NCBI GenBank assembly: GCA_000717735.1
Contig: JOBE01000002.1
Span: 62,001 to 126,000, forward strand
DNA: 64,000 nucleotides
DNA from: Streptomyces griseoluteus
GTDB lineage: Bacteria > Actinomycetota > Actinomycetes > Streptomycetales > Streptomycetaceae
Direction: 5' to 3'
Part shown: in pieces, positions 33,846-43,367 of the stretch
Numbering within the stretch: position 1 is the stretch's first letter
Layout: every line of letters begins with the position of its first letter
Translations under genes and position numbers: made by a program
The notes under the pieces: generated by a model
Told to the model about the DNA's origin: nothing
Seen by the model: only the letters and a program-made list of their open reading frames with translations
Databases searched by the model: none

Positions 33846-34652
33846 TCAGACGAGGGAGCCGTAGAGCCCGGGGCGACGGTCGGCGAGGTAGGGGTTGTTC
33901 TTCCGGGAGGCCGCCAGGAAGTCGGGGTCGACCTCGCCGAAGACCAGGTCCTCGCCGCGTCCCGCGCGGGCGCGGGCGGTGCCGTCGGGGCCCGCGAGGG
34001 TGGAGAGGCCGACGAACTCGAACTCGCCCTCGGGCCCGGTCCGGTTCACGTACGCCACGTACATCTGGCTCTCGAAGGCGCGGACGGGGATCACCGACTC
34101 GGCGACGAACTGGAAGGGGTGCATCTGCGCGGTCGGGACGACGAGGAAGTCGGTGCCGGCGAGCGCGTGGGACCGGACGTTCTCCGGGAACTCGACGTCG
34201 TAGCAGATCAGCATGCCGACACGGACGTCGTCGACCTCGGCCTGGACGACCGTCAGGTCACCGGGGGTGAACCACTTCTGCTCGAAGCAGCCGAACAGGT
34301 GGGTCTTGCGGTAGTTCGCGAGGAAGGTGCCGTCGGCGCCGACGAGCCGGGCGGAGTTGTAGAGCACCCCGTGCCGCTCGGTGTCCCGCTCCGGGTAGCC
34401 GTAGACGATCGCGAGGCCGTGGCGGACGGCGAGCGCGGCGACGGCGCGCGCGGAGGGGCCGTCGGCGGGCTCGGCGAGCTTGGGGACGTCGTCGCCGATC
34501 GCGTACCCGGTGAGGAAGAGCTCCGGGGCGATGAGGAGGCCGGCGCCGGTGGCCGCGGCGCGGCCGGCGGCCTCGTCGAGGACGGCGAGATTGGCGGCCA
34601 CGTCACCGGGCTGTCCGGAGCTCTGGAGCAGGGCGGTGCGCAGCGCGGGCAT
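33846..34652 (-). CDS. davA: 5-aminovaleramidase-type nitrilase-family amidase
   Basis: A 268-residue carbon-nitrogen hydrolase with the Glu-Lys-Cys triad in APELFLTGY, NYRKTHLF and LICYDVEFPE. It resembles DavA, which hydrolyses 5-aminovaleramide to 5-aminovalerate, and sits directly upstream of davB; together they would turn lysine into 5-aminovalerate. ATG 34652 has GAGGA upstream. Alternatives are other amidases of the nitrilase family. Three TTGCG repeats upstream may bind the nearby Lrp regulator. Confidence 0.82.
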   Translation of the reverse strand: MPALRTALLQSSGQPGDVAANLAVLDEAAGRAAATGAGLLIAPELFLTGYAIGDDVPKLAEPADGPSARAVAALAVRHGLAIVYGYPERDTERHGVLYNSARLVGADGTFLANYRKTHLFGCFEQKWFTPGDLTVVQAEVDDVRVGMLICYDVEFPENVRSHALAGTDFLVVPTAQMHPFQFVAESVIPVRAFESQMYVAYVNRTGPEGEFEFVGLSTLAGPDGTARARAGRGEDLVFGEVDPDFLAASRKNNPYLADRRPGLYGSLV

Positions 34653-34735
34653 CGGCGGTCCTCGGAGTGTCTGAAGGGGGAGGGAGACGTCAAAAACGGT
34701 ACGGTTCCGGACTCCATCGGGACAAGGCGGCAGCG

Positions 34736-34793
34736 TTGCGGACCGACCGTCGAACCGTTGCGCGATCGACGGGTGGGGCGGCGATTCGTTGCG
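34736..34793. promoter_or_regulatory. Array of three TTGCG repeats upstream of davA
   Basis: CGTTGCG occurs at 34734-34740, 34756-34762 and 34787-34793 in one orientation (steps 22 and 31 bp, near whole helical turns). A like array is before the permease gene at 37695. Phased half-sites are usual for Lrp/AsnC regulators. Confidence 0.5.
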
Positions 34794-34930
34794 TACGCCT
34801 CCACCGGGGGTCGCAGGGCTCCCCCGCCGCACGGCGGAGACGGGACCGTCCTCGGGCCCGACGACGTGTCGCGGCGGTCGCGGAAGAGTGGTGGTCGTCC
34901 GGTTGACCTGCCGAAAGGACCGAAACGACC

Positions 34931-35497
34931 ATGAAGCGCCGTACGAGGATCATCGCCGTCGCCGCCGCCTTCCTGATCATCGCGGGAGCCACCGGTTCCG
35001 CCGTCGCCTCGGGGGAGGGCGCGGACGGCGTGTCCGCCGCGCGGACCGTGCAGCGGGAGGCCGCCGCGCTGACCGGCACGGCGAAGCTGTACCGGCCGGC
35101 CGGGGACGACATCACGTTCTCCTTCGACGCCCACCTCGCCGAGCAGGACCGGCAGGATCCGATGAAGGCCACCGGCACGTTCCGCTTCAGCCACTACAAG
35201 GGCGACTGGGGCGGCTACGCGAAGGTGAAGGTCGACTGCCTCGCCACGGGCGGCAAGGTGGCCGTCGTGTCCGGTGTCGTCGTCGAGACCGATGTGAAGG
35301 AGTTCCGGAAGGCGCGCGTCGGGGTCTCGGTGCACGACGACGCCGCCGGCGACCGGCTCGGCTACACGTGGATGACGGCCGACCCGCAGAAGGACAAGGT
35401 CCCGCCGTGCGTCAGCGGCGCGCCGTTCGAGAAGGTCGAGGAGGGGACGGGCGACTTCGAGGTCACGCCCTGGGAGTTCGTCTACCCGACCGAGTAG
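34931..35497 (+). CDS. Secreted protein of unknown function
   Basis: A 188-residue protein with a signal peptide (KRRTRIIAVAAAFLIIAGATGSAVAS) and a mature part rich in beta-strand patterns (ITFSFDAHLAE, GTFRFSHYKGDWGGYAKVKVDCLATGG, VSVHDDAAGDRLGYTWM). Two cysteines may form a disulfide. It looks like the small Repetin-type secreted proteins of Streptomyces but I do not recognise a function. ATG 34931 has AAAGGA upstream. A terminator follows. Confidence 0.75.
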   Translation: MKRRTRIIAVAAAFLIIAGATGSAVASGEGADGVSAARTVQREAAALTGTAKLYRPAGDDITFSFDAHLAEQDRQDPMKATGTFRFSHYKGDWGGYAKVKVDCLATGGKVAVVSGVVVETDVKEFRKARVGVSVHDDAAGDRLGYTWMTADPQKDKVPPCVSGAPFEKVEEGTGDFEVTPWEFVYPTE

Positions 35498-35539
35498 CGC
35501 GGCCGCCCAAGAACCGCCCCACGGGGGTGGGCGGGCGAA

Positions 35540-35571
35540 GGGCGGTGCGGGAACCACGGCCCGCACCGCCC
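35540..35571. terminator. Hairpin terminator between convergent genes
   Basis: GGGCGGTGCGGG (35540-35551) and CCCGCACCGCCC (35560-35571) form a perfect 12-bp stem with an 8-nt loop between the secreted-protein gene and the Lrp gene. Confidence 0.85.
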
Positions 35572-35593
35572 CGATCGCCCGATCCCCGCTGGG

Positions 35594-36049
35594 CTACGCG
35601 GGCGAGCCCGAGGAGAAGCGTCGCAGCAGCGGCGACAGCACCAGGACGGACTTGGTGCGCTCCACGAAGGGTTCGCCCGCGATCCGCTCCAGGACCCGCT
35701 CGAAGTGCCGCATGTCCGAGGCGAAGACCTGGACGACGGCGTCCGCGTCGCCGGTGACGGTCGACGCGGACACCACTTCGGGGTACCGCTCCAGGCCTCG
35801 CCGGATGTCGTTCGGCGAGGTGTTGTGGCGGCAGTAGATCTCGACGAAGCCCTCGGTCTCCCAGCCGAGCGCCGCGGGGTCCACCCGTACGGTGAAGCCG
35901 GTGATGGCACCCTCGGCCCGGAGCCGGTCCACGCGCCGCTTCACGGCGGGCGCGGAGAGTCCGACGAGCGAGCCGATGTCGGCGTAGCTGCGGCGGGCGT
36001 CTTCCGCGAGGGCGTGGACGATGCGTTCGTCGAGGTCGTTGAGTCGCAC
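35594..36049 (-). CDS. Lrp/AsnC-family regulator
   Basis: A 151-residue protein with an N-terminal helix-turn-helix (DLDERIVHALAEDARRSYADIGSLVGLSAPAVKRRVDRL) and a C-terminal RAM ligand domain (FVEIYCRH, VVSASTVTGDADAVVQVFA). Family members sense amino acids and bind DNA as octamers over phased sites. It starts 10 bp after the amino-acid permease stop and is likely in its operon. The TTGCG arrays before that permease and before davA are the best candidate targets. Confidence 0.9.
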   Translation of the reverse strand: MRLNDLDERIVHALAEDARRSYADIGSLVGLSAPAVKRRVDRLRAEGAITGFTVRVDPAALGWETEGFVEIYCRHNTSPNDIRRGLERYPEVVSASTVTGDADAVVQVFASDMRHFERVLERIAGEPFVERTKSVLVLSPLLRRFSSGSPA

Positions 36050-36059
36050 TACGGGTGGA

Positions 36060-37523
36060 TCACTTCTGTTCGGAAGCCAGTCGGGAGCGGCGCATGCCGT
36101 ACAGGAAGTAGAACACGAGACCGGCGGCCATCCAGCAACCGAAGACCACCCAGGTGACGGTGTCCAGGCTGAACATGTTGTAGGCGCAGAAGCCGAAGCC
36201 GAGGACCGGGAAGACCGGCCCGAGGGCGACCTTGAAGGTGCGCGGCATGTCGGGGCGCGTGTAGCGGAGCACGATCACCGCGATGTTGACGAGGGCGAAG
36301 GCGAACAGCGTGCCGATGCTGGTGGCGTCGACGAGCTTGCCGAGCGGGATGACCGAGGCGAGGGCGCCGCAGAACAGGGACACGATGACCGTGTTCACGC
36401 GCGGAGTGCCGGTCTTGGGGTTGACCTTGGCGAAGACCTTCGGGACGAGGCCGTCGCGGGACATCGCGAAGAGGACGCGGGTCTGGCCGTAGAGGACGGT
36501 CAGGACGACGCTGGCGATGGAGATGACGGCGCCGAGGGCGAGCAGCGTGCCCCAGAAGGTCTGGCCGCTGACGTCGTTCATGATCGCGGCGAGCGTGGCC
36601 TCGGAGCCCTCGAAGTCCTTCCAGTTCCAGGCGCCGACGGCGACGGCGGCGACGAGGACGTAGAGGACGGTGACGATCAGCAGGGAGAGCATGATCGCGC
36701 GGGGCAGGTCGCGCTTGGGGTCCTTGGCCTCCTCGCCGGCGGTGGAGGCGGCGTCGAAGCCGATGTACGAGAAGAAGAGGCTGGCGCCGGCGGCGCTGAC
36801 GCCCGCCATGCCGAGCGGCATGAAGTCCTCGTAGTTGCCGGACTTGAAGCCCATGAAGCCGATGGCGCAGAAGAGCACGAGCGCGGCGATCTTCACGAAG
36901 ACCATGATCGTGTTGACGAGCGCGGACTCACGGGCGCCGCCGAGCAGGAACACCATGGCGAGCAGCACCACGATGAGGCCGGGCAGGTTGATCACGCCGC
37001 CCTCGCCCGGGGCCGACGAGAGCATCGCGGGGATGGTGACGCCGAGGGTGCCGTCGAGCAGCTCGTTGAGGTACTCGCCCCAGCCGACGGCCACGGCGGC
37101 GACGGAGACGCCGTACTCCAGGACCAGACACCAGCCGCAGACCCAGGCGACGAGTTCACCCATGGTTGCGTACGCATACGAATAGGAAGAGCCCGCGACC
37201 GGTATGGTGCCGGCCAGCTCCGCGTAGGAGAGCGCGGAGAAGAGCGCCGTGAGTCCGGCGATGACGAAGGCGAGCGTGACCGCGGGGCCGGCCTTCGGGA
37301 CGGCGTCGCCGAGCACCACGAAGATGCCCGTCCCCAGCGTGGCGCCGATGCTGATCATGGTCAGCTGCCACATAGAGAGCGAGCGGCGGAGACTGCCACC
37401 CTCACCCTGTCCACCCTCCGCGACCAGCTGTTCCACCGGCTTGCGGCGGGTGAGAGCGCGAAGAGCGGAGGTCTTGGGGGTGGTCGTGTCGTCGACCGGC
37501 GGGGCTGCGCCTTGATCCAGCAC
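36060..37523 (-). CDS. APC-family amino-acid permease
   Basis: A 487-residue membrane protein with about 12-14 helices and the APC signature in helix 1 (MISIGATLGTGIFVVLGDAV), then AGLTALFSALSYAELAGTIP and SYSYAYATMGEL. It belongs to the cationic-amino-acid transporter (CAT) branch, so lysine, arginine or ornithine are likely substrates by proton symport or exchange. Together with the davAB pair 1.4 kb away this hints at lysine use. It is first in an operon with the Lrp gene. Confidence 0.88.
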   Translation of the reverse strand: MLDQGAAPPVDDTTTPKTSALRALTRRKPVEQLVAEGGQGEGGSLRRSLSMWQLTMISIGATLGTGIFVVLGDAVPKAGPAVTLAFVIAGLTALFSALSYAELAGTIPVAGSSYSYAYATMGELVAWVCGWCLVLEYGVSVAAVAVGWGEYLNELLDGTLGVTIPAMLSSAPGEGGVINLPGLIVVLLAMVFLLGGARESALVNTIMVFVKIAALVLFCAIGFMGFKSGNYEDFMPLGMAGVSAAGASLFFSYIGFDAASTAGEEAKDPKRDLPRAIMLSLLIVTVLYVLVAAVAVGAWNWKDFEGSEATLAAIMNDVSGQTFWGTLLALGAVISIASVVLTVLYGQTRVLFAMSRDGLVPKVFAKVNPKTGTPRVNTVIVSLFCGALASVIPLGKLVDATSIGTLFAFALVNIAVIVLRYTRPDMPRTFKVALGPVFPVLGFGFCAYNMFSLDTVTWVVFGCWMAAGLVFYFLYGMRRSRLASEQK

Positions 37524-37694
37524 TGCGGAGGCTCCTTATCGCTGCCTGTGGGTACGGAGACGACCGCAGCGGTACGTGCGCATGACAGATCAGGCCCACG
37601 GGGGAAGGGGAACCGCCGAGCAGGCGGTCGCCGCCACTCCTGGTACGAGGCATGAGCCTAAGCGCCAGAGGTTCGCACTCGTAATGCAGGGTTG

Positions 37695-37750
37695 TTGCGC
37701 AGTGTCGGATGATCATTGCGCGCTTCGGGCGCAGACGGGGAAACATTGCG
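37695..37750. promoter_or_regulatory. Array of three TTGCG repeats upstream of the permease gene
   Basis: TTGCGC occurs at 37695, 37716 and 37746 in one orientation with steps of 21 and 30 bp, nearly the same geometry as the davA array (22 and 31). The second copies are most alike (TTGCGCG followed by a TCG). The array is in the 289-bp divergent spacer, so it could also act on the hydrolase gene. Confidence 0.5.
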
Positions 37751-37812
37751 CTCCCCCGCATGAATCGACACATCCGGGTGTGAACCGGTGCCCGCGCGCG
37801 TATGGACTCCTC

Positions 37813-38925
37813 ATGGCCGATGACCGACGCTGCGAACTCCCGACGACCCCCCGATCGGAGGCCCCGGTGGGCTGGCTCGACCCGGCACCGTTCCTGCGCG
37901 GTACCGCCTGGCTGGACGGAGGGCGGGTGATCCGGGCGGATCCGGCGGACCTGGAGCGGCTGCCCCGGGACATCGCCGAGCGGGCCGCGCTGCCCATCGG
38001 CGTACGGCTCGCGTTCACGGCCGCGCCGGGCACGCGCGCGGTGGAGCTGCGCTTTTCCGCAGCCGTGCCGGAGCCGGACGACCCCTGGGCCGGGCTGCGC
38101 CACTGCTTCGCGCTCTGGAGCGGTACCCGGCTCGTCGGCGAGACCTGCGTCGCCCCGGCGGCCGAGGGCACGGTGAGCCTGCCGCTGCCCCCGGGCGGCG
38201 GTGTCTTCGCCGTGCACCTCCCGGAGGGCCAGTCCCCCGTGCCGCTCGCCCTGCGGGCCGTCGGAGGCGCCCTCTCCCCCGCCCCGCCGCTGCCGCGCTG
38301 GCTGGTCCACGGCGACTCGATCACCGAGGGCTGGTGGTCGACCCGCCCCGCGCACTCCTGGCCCGCGACGGCGGGACGGCTCCTCGGCCTCGACCCGGTG
38401 AACCTCGGGTACGCGGGCGGGGCGCGGGGCGAACTCCCGCTCGCCGAGCAGCTGGCACGGCTGCCGGGCGAGGTGATCACGCTCGCGTTCGGCACCAACT
38501 GCTGGTCCCGCGTCCCCGCGACGGCCGACTGGCTGTACGCGACCGTGCGGGCCTTCGTGGGGCTCGTCCGTCTCGGCCACCCGCGGACCCCGCTGCTGGT
38601 CGTCTCGCCCGTCCTGCGCCCGGAGGCCGAGCACACCCGCAACGCTCTCGGAGCGACCCTCACGGAGCTGCGCAGGGCCATGGAACGGGCCGCCCTGGAC
38701 CTGGCGGCCGAGGGCGACGACCGGCTCCTGGTCCTGCCGGGGCGGCCGCTGCTCGCCCCGGAGCACCTGGCCGACGGCCTTCACCCGAACGACGCGGGCC
38801 ACGCCCGGATCGCGGCGGCCGTGGCGGGCGCACTGCGGCCGTACCTGCCGGTCAGGCTTCCGCGGCAGGAGTACGCCGTGGGCCCCGGAGAGGATCTCTC
38901 CGGGGCCCACGGCGTACGACGGTGA
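37813..38925 (+). CDS. SGNH/GDSL-family hydrolase
   Basis: A 370-residue protein with an N-terminal beta-sandwich-like part (about 1-170: VRLAFTAAPGTRAVELRFSA) and a C-terminal SGNH esterase domain: HGDSITEG with the nucleophile serine, the glycine in YAGGARGE, the GTN block and DGLHPNDAGH with the catalytic Asp-His. This two-part form is seen in carbohydrate esterases of the CE2/CE3 type; the substrate is unknown. No signal peptide is seen. ATG 37813 has only a weak GGA RBS. The last codons lie in a perfect terminator hairpin. Confidence 0.85.
   Translation: MADDRRCELPTTPRSEAPVGWLDPAPFLRGTAWLDGGRVIRADPADLERLPRDIAERAALPIGVRLAFTAAPGTRAVELRFSAAVPEPDDPWAGLRHCFALWSGTRLVGETCVAPAAEGTVSLPLPPGGGVFAVHLPEGQSPVPLALRAVGGALSPAPPLPRWLVHGDSITEGWWSTRPAHSWPATAGRLLGLDPVNLGYAGGARGELPLAEQLARLPGEVITLAFGTNCWSRVPATADWLYATVRAFVGLVRLGHPRTPLLVVSPVLRPEAEHTRNALGATLTELRRAMERAALDLAAEGDDRLLVLPGRPLLAPEHLADGLHPNDAGHARIAAAVAGALRPYLPVRLPRQEYAVGPGEDLSGAHGVRR
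38871..38917. terminator. 21-bp perfect bidirectional terminator hairpin
   Basis: Arms 38871-38891 and 38897-38917 are perfect complements around a 5-nt loop (GGATC). It lies between convergent genes but inside the 3' end of the hydrolase frame, whose last 15 or so residues it encodes. Confidence 0.9.
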
Positions 38926-38929
38926 GGAA

Positions 38930-40835
<1,906 letters not shown>

Positions 40836-40839
<4 letters not shown>

Positions 40840-41258
40840 GAGCCGACCACCTCCCGGAAGCTCTCGTAGTGGTCGTCGGTGTAGTACGTCTCCCCGCTGC
40901 CGCCGGTGACGATGCGCCGGGCGCCGCGATCCCGTTCGCCGGGCGTGGGAACCGTGTACTCGCGGTAGTGGCCGCGCGGCCGCCGGGGCAGGATCCGCTC
41001 GAAGTTGCCGAACACGGCGCCGTCCTTGGCGTACGGGAAAGGGCCGCCCCGCGCGATGAGCTCCAGCGTCTCCCGTGCCTCGGGAGGCAGGTCCGCGACC
41101 CGGACCACCGGCAGCGTGGAGGCCCTGCTCGCCGGTGCGGACGCGACGGCGGTCCCGCCGGGCGGTGTCCGGGCGGGCTCGCCCCCCGAGCACCCGGTGA
41201 GGAGGAGCGAGACGCCGGCGAGCAGCGCGAGCACGGCCCGCGCGGACCTGAGGATCAT
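40836..41258 (-). CDS. Guanyl-specific RNase (RNase Sa type) with lipoprotein signal
   Basis: A 140-residue precursor: signal peptide ARAVLALLAGVSLLLTGC with a lipobox (LTGC), a short linker, and a RNase N1/Sa domain with catalytic Glu (HYREYTVPTPG), Arg (ARRIVTG) and His (TDDHYESF), as in RNase Sa. It cuts RNA after guanosine. Known RNase Sa enzymes are secreted free; a lipobox would anchor this one to the membrane. Coupled to barstar downstream. Confidence 0.9.
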
Positions 41259-41339
41259 GGCCCCGATGCTGCCACCGAGGCGTCCGGGGCAGCGCCCGGA
41301 CGCGCCGCCCCCGCGGCGGCGAGGGCGGCGGGATCCGCC

Positions 41340-42389
41340 TCAGCTGAAGTCCGGGTCCTTCCGGTCGAGCGCCGGGTGCGTGCCCGGGCTGGACTCGGTG
41401 AGCAGGTAGTCGGCCGCGGCACGGTCGGTCACCAGGCTGGTGACGAGCCCGGAGCGCAGCACCGCGCCGATCGCCGCCGCCTTGCGCTGGCCGCCCGCGA
41501 TGGCCACGACCTCGGGGATCCGGCGCAGCCGGTCCGCCTCGACGGTGATGCAGCGCTCGCCCAGGTCACGGCCGACCCGGCGCCCCTCGGCGTCGAAGAG
41601 GTGCGCGGACATCTCGGCGGCGACGCCGAGGGAGGCGTAGTGGGCGCGCTCCTCGTCGGAGAGCATGTCGTGGACGGTCGAGATGCCCGGCTCCCAGGAG
41701 CCGATGGAGACGCAGGCGACGGTCACCTTGTCGAAGTACTCGAAGGCCCGCGCGATACCGGTCTGGCTGCGCAGCGCCGCCGCCGTCGCCGGGTCGGGGA
41801 GCAGCATCGGCGCGTAGATCGGGTGGGCCTCGCCGCCGGAGACCTGGGCGGCGCGGCGCACCGCCTCCACCGAGCCGCGCTCGGCGGTCCCGGCGTCGTA
41901 CACCCCGGTGAGCTGGACGACCGTGCACGGCGGCAGCCGGTCGAGCGCCGCCGCCATGTGAATGGTGGAGCGGCCCCAGGCCAGGCCGAGGACGTCGCCC
42001 TCGTTGACCAGCTCGCCGAGCAGGTCGGCCGCGACCTCGCCGAGGTTCTCCGGATCGGGCGACTCGTCCTCGCCCTCCGCCGGCGACTCGACGACGACGG
42101 CGTGGCGGAGCCCGTAGCGGGCGCGGAGCGCGTCGGACCGCTCGGCGTCCAGCTCGGCCGGTACGCGGATCTCGATACGCACGAGGTCGCGCTCCAGGGC
42201 CGTCTCCAGGACCCGGGCCACCTTGAAGCGGCTCACGCCGAACTCCTCGGCGATCTGGATCTTGGACTTGCCCTCGAGGTAGAAGCGGCGGGCCATGGCC
42301 GCCGCCTGCACCAGCTCCGCGGGGCCCATCCGCAGGGCCGACCGTCCCGCCGACATTCCCGCCACCGCGATCTCCTCACTGCTGTTCAT
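41340..42389 (-). CDS. SorC/DeoR-type sugar-binding regulator
   Basis: A 349-residue protein with a helix-turn-helix at about 25-65 (AAAMARRFYLEGKSKIQIAEEFGVSRFKVARVLETA) and a SorC sugar-phosphate-binding domain (LGLAWGRSTIHMAAAL, VVQLTGVYDAG, VVAIAGGQRKAAAIGAVLRSG). SorC regulators respond to phosphorylated sugars. The ATG at 42389 is preferred; GTG 42407 is an alternative. Its start region carries several 14-bp repeats that look like an autoregulatory site. It is followed by no gene it obviously controls; rpe lies upstream. Confidence 0.88.
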   Translation of the reverse strand: MNSSEEIAVAGMSAGRSALRMGPAELVQAAAMARRFYLEGKSKIQIAEEFGVSRFKVARVLETALERDLVRIEIRVPAELDAERSDALRARYGLRHAVVVESPAEGEDESPDPENLGEVAADLLGELVNEGDVLGLAWGRSTIHMAAALDRLPPCTVVQLTGVYDAGTAERGSVEAVRRAAQVSGGEAHPIYAPMLLPDPATAAALRSQTGIARAFEYFDKVTVACVSIGSWEPGISTVHDMLSDEERAHYASLGVAAEMSAHLFDAEGRRVGRDLGERCITVEADRLRRIPEVVAIAGGQRKAAAIGAVLRSGLVTSLVTDRAAADYLLTESSPGTHPALDRKDPDFS

Positions 42390-42440
42390 GTACCGCTGTT
42401 CGTGCACGGCCGGCTGTTCACATACCGATGTTCACGTACC
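42381..42440. promoter_or_regulatory. Tandem 14-bp repeats at the SorC-type gene start
   Basis: On the plus strand GCTGTTCATGTACC (42381), GCTGTTCGTGCAC (42395), GCTGTTCACATACC (42413) and GATGTTCACGTACC (42427) repeat one unit; a weaker TGTGGTTCAC follows near 42443. The first copy contains the start codon. This is a likely binding array for the regulator itself. Confidence 0.6.
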
Positions 42441-42542
42441 ACTGTGGTTCACACTCTGGACTCGCCGTCCATCCTGTCAGATCCGGCGGGCCTTGATCAG
42501 TCCTGTCGGCGGCCCGACGGGCCGCGTTCATCCGCCGGAGGC

Positions 42543-43226
42543 TCAGTGGCCACACGCCCACGGGGCGGAGGCCGTGACGGCGTCCGCGCGGGCCCGGAGG
42601 GAGGCGACCGCGGCGGCCGGGTCGGCCGCGCCGTAGACCGCGGAGCCCGCCACGAAGACGTCGGCGCCGGCCTCGGCGCACCGCTCGATGGTGGACTCGG
42701 CGACCCCGCCGTCGACCTGGAGCCACAGCTCCAGGCCGTGCTTGGAGATCAGTTCACGGGTGCGGCGGATCTTCGGCAGCATGATGTCGAGGAAGGCCTG
42801 GCCGCCGAATCCGGGCTCGACCGTCATGATCAGCAGCATGTCGAGCTCGGGGAGCAGGTCCTCGTACGGCTCGATGGGCGTGGCCGGCTTGAGCGCCATG
42901 GAGGCCCGCGCACCCTTGGCCCTGATCTCCCGCGCGAGCCGGACGGGCGCCGCCGCGGCCTCCACGTGGAAGGTGACCGAACCCGCGCCCGCCTCGACGT
43001 ACTGGGGCGCCCAGCGGTCGGGGTCCTCGATCATCAGGTGGCAGTCGAGGGGGGTGTCGGTCGCGCGGGCGAGCGACTCCACGATCGGCACGCCCAGGGT
43101 CAGGTTGGGCACGAAGTGGTTGTCCATCACGTCGACGTGCAGCCAGTCGGCGCCGTCGACGGCCTTCGCCTCATCGGCGAGCCGGGCGAAGTCCGCGGAC
43201 AGGATGCTGGGGTTGATCTGCGCCAT
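42543..43226 (-). CDS. rpe: Ribulose-phosphate 3-epimerase
   Basis: Interconverts ribulose 5-phosphate and xylulose 5-phosphate in the pentose phosphate pathway; ribulose 5-phosphate also feeds ribBA. The 227-residue barrel has [28 protein letters not shown] (metal-binding His/Asp), [19 protein letters not shown] and QVDGGV. The ATG 43226 starts the conserved AQINPSIL. Confidence 0.96.
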   Translation of the reverse strand: MAQINPSILSADFARLADEAKAVDGADWLHVDVMDNHFVPNLTLGVPIVESLARATDTPLDCHLMIEDPDRWAPQYVEAGAGSVTFHVEAAAAPVRLAREIRAKGARASMALKPATPIEPYEDLLPELDMLLIMTVEPGFGGQAFLDIMLPKIRRTRELISKHGLELWLQVDGGVAESTIERCAEAGADVFVAGSAVYGAADPAAAVASLRARADAVTASAPWACGH

Positions 43227-43367
43227 GTGCCAAGCCTCCCACGTTCTTGGGTACTTCTTTGCCGCAGAGCGGTTTCGGATCCGGTCCAGACCATTTTCGG
43301 TACGAAGCGACGAGCCCGGGCCCGTACAGACCGGGAGATTACGGTCGGCGGCCGGACGGCCGGACGG

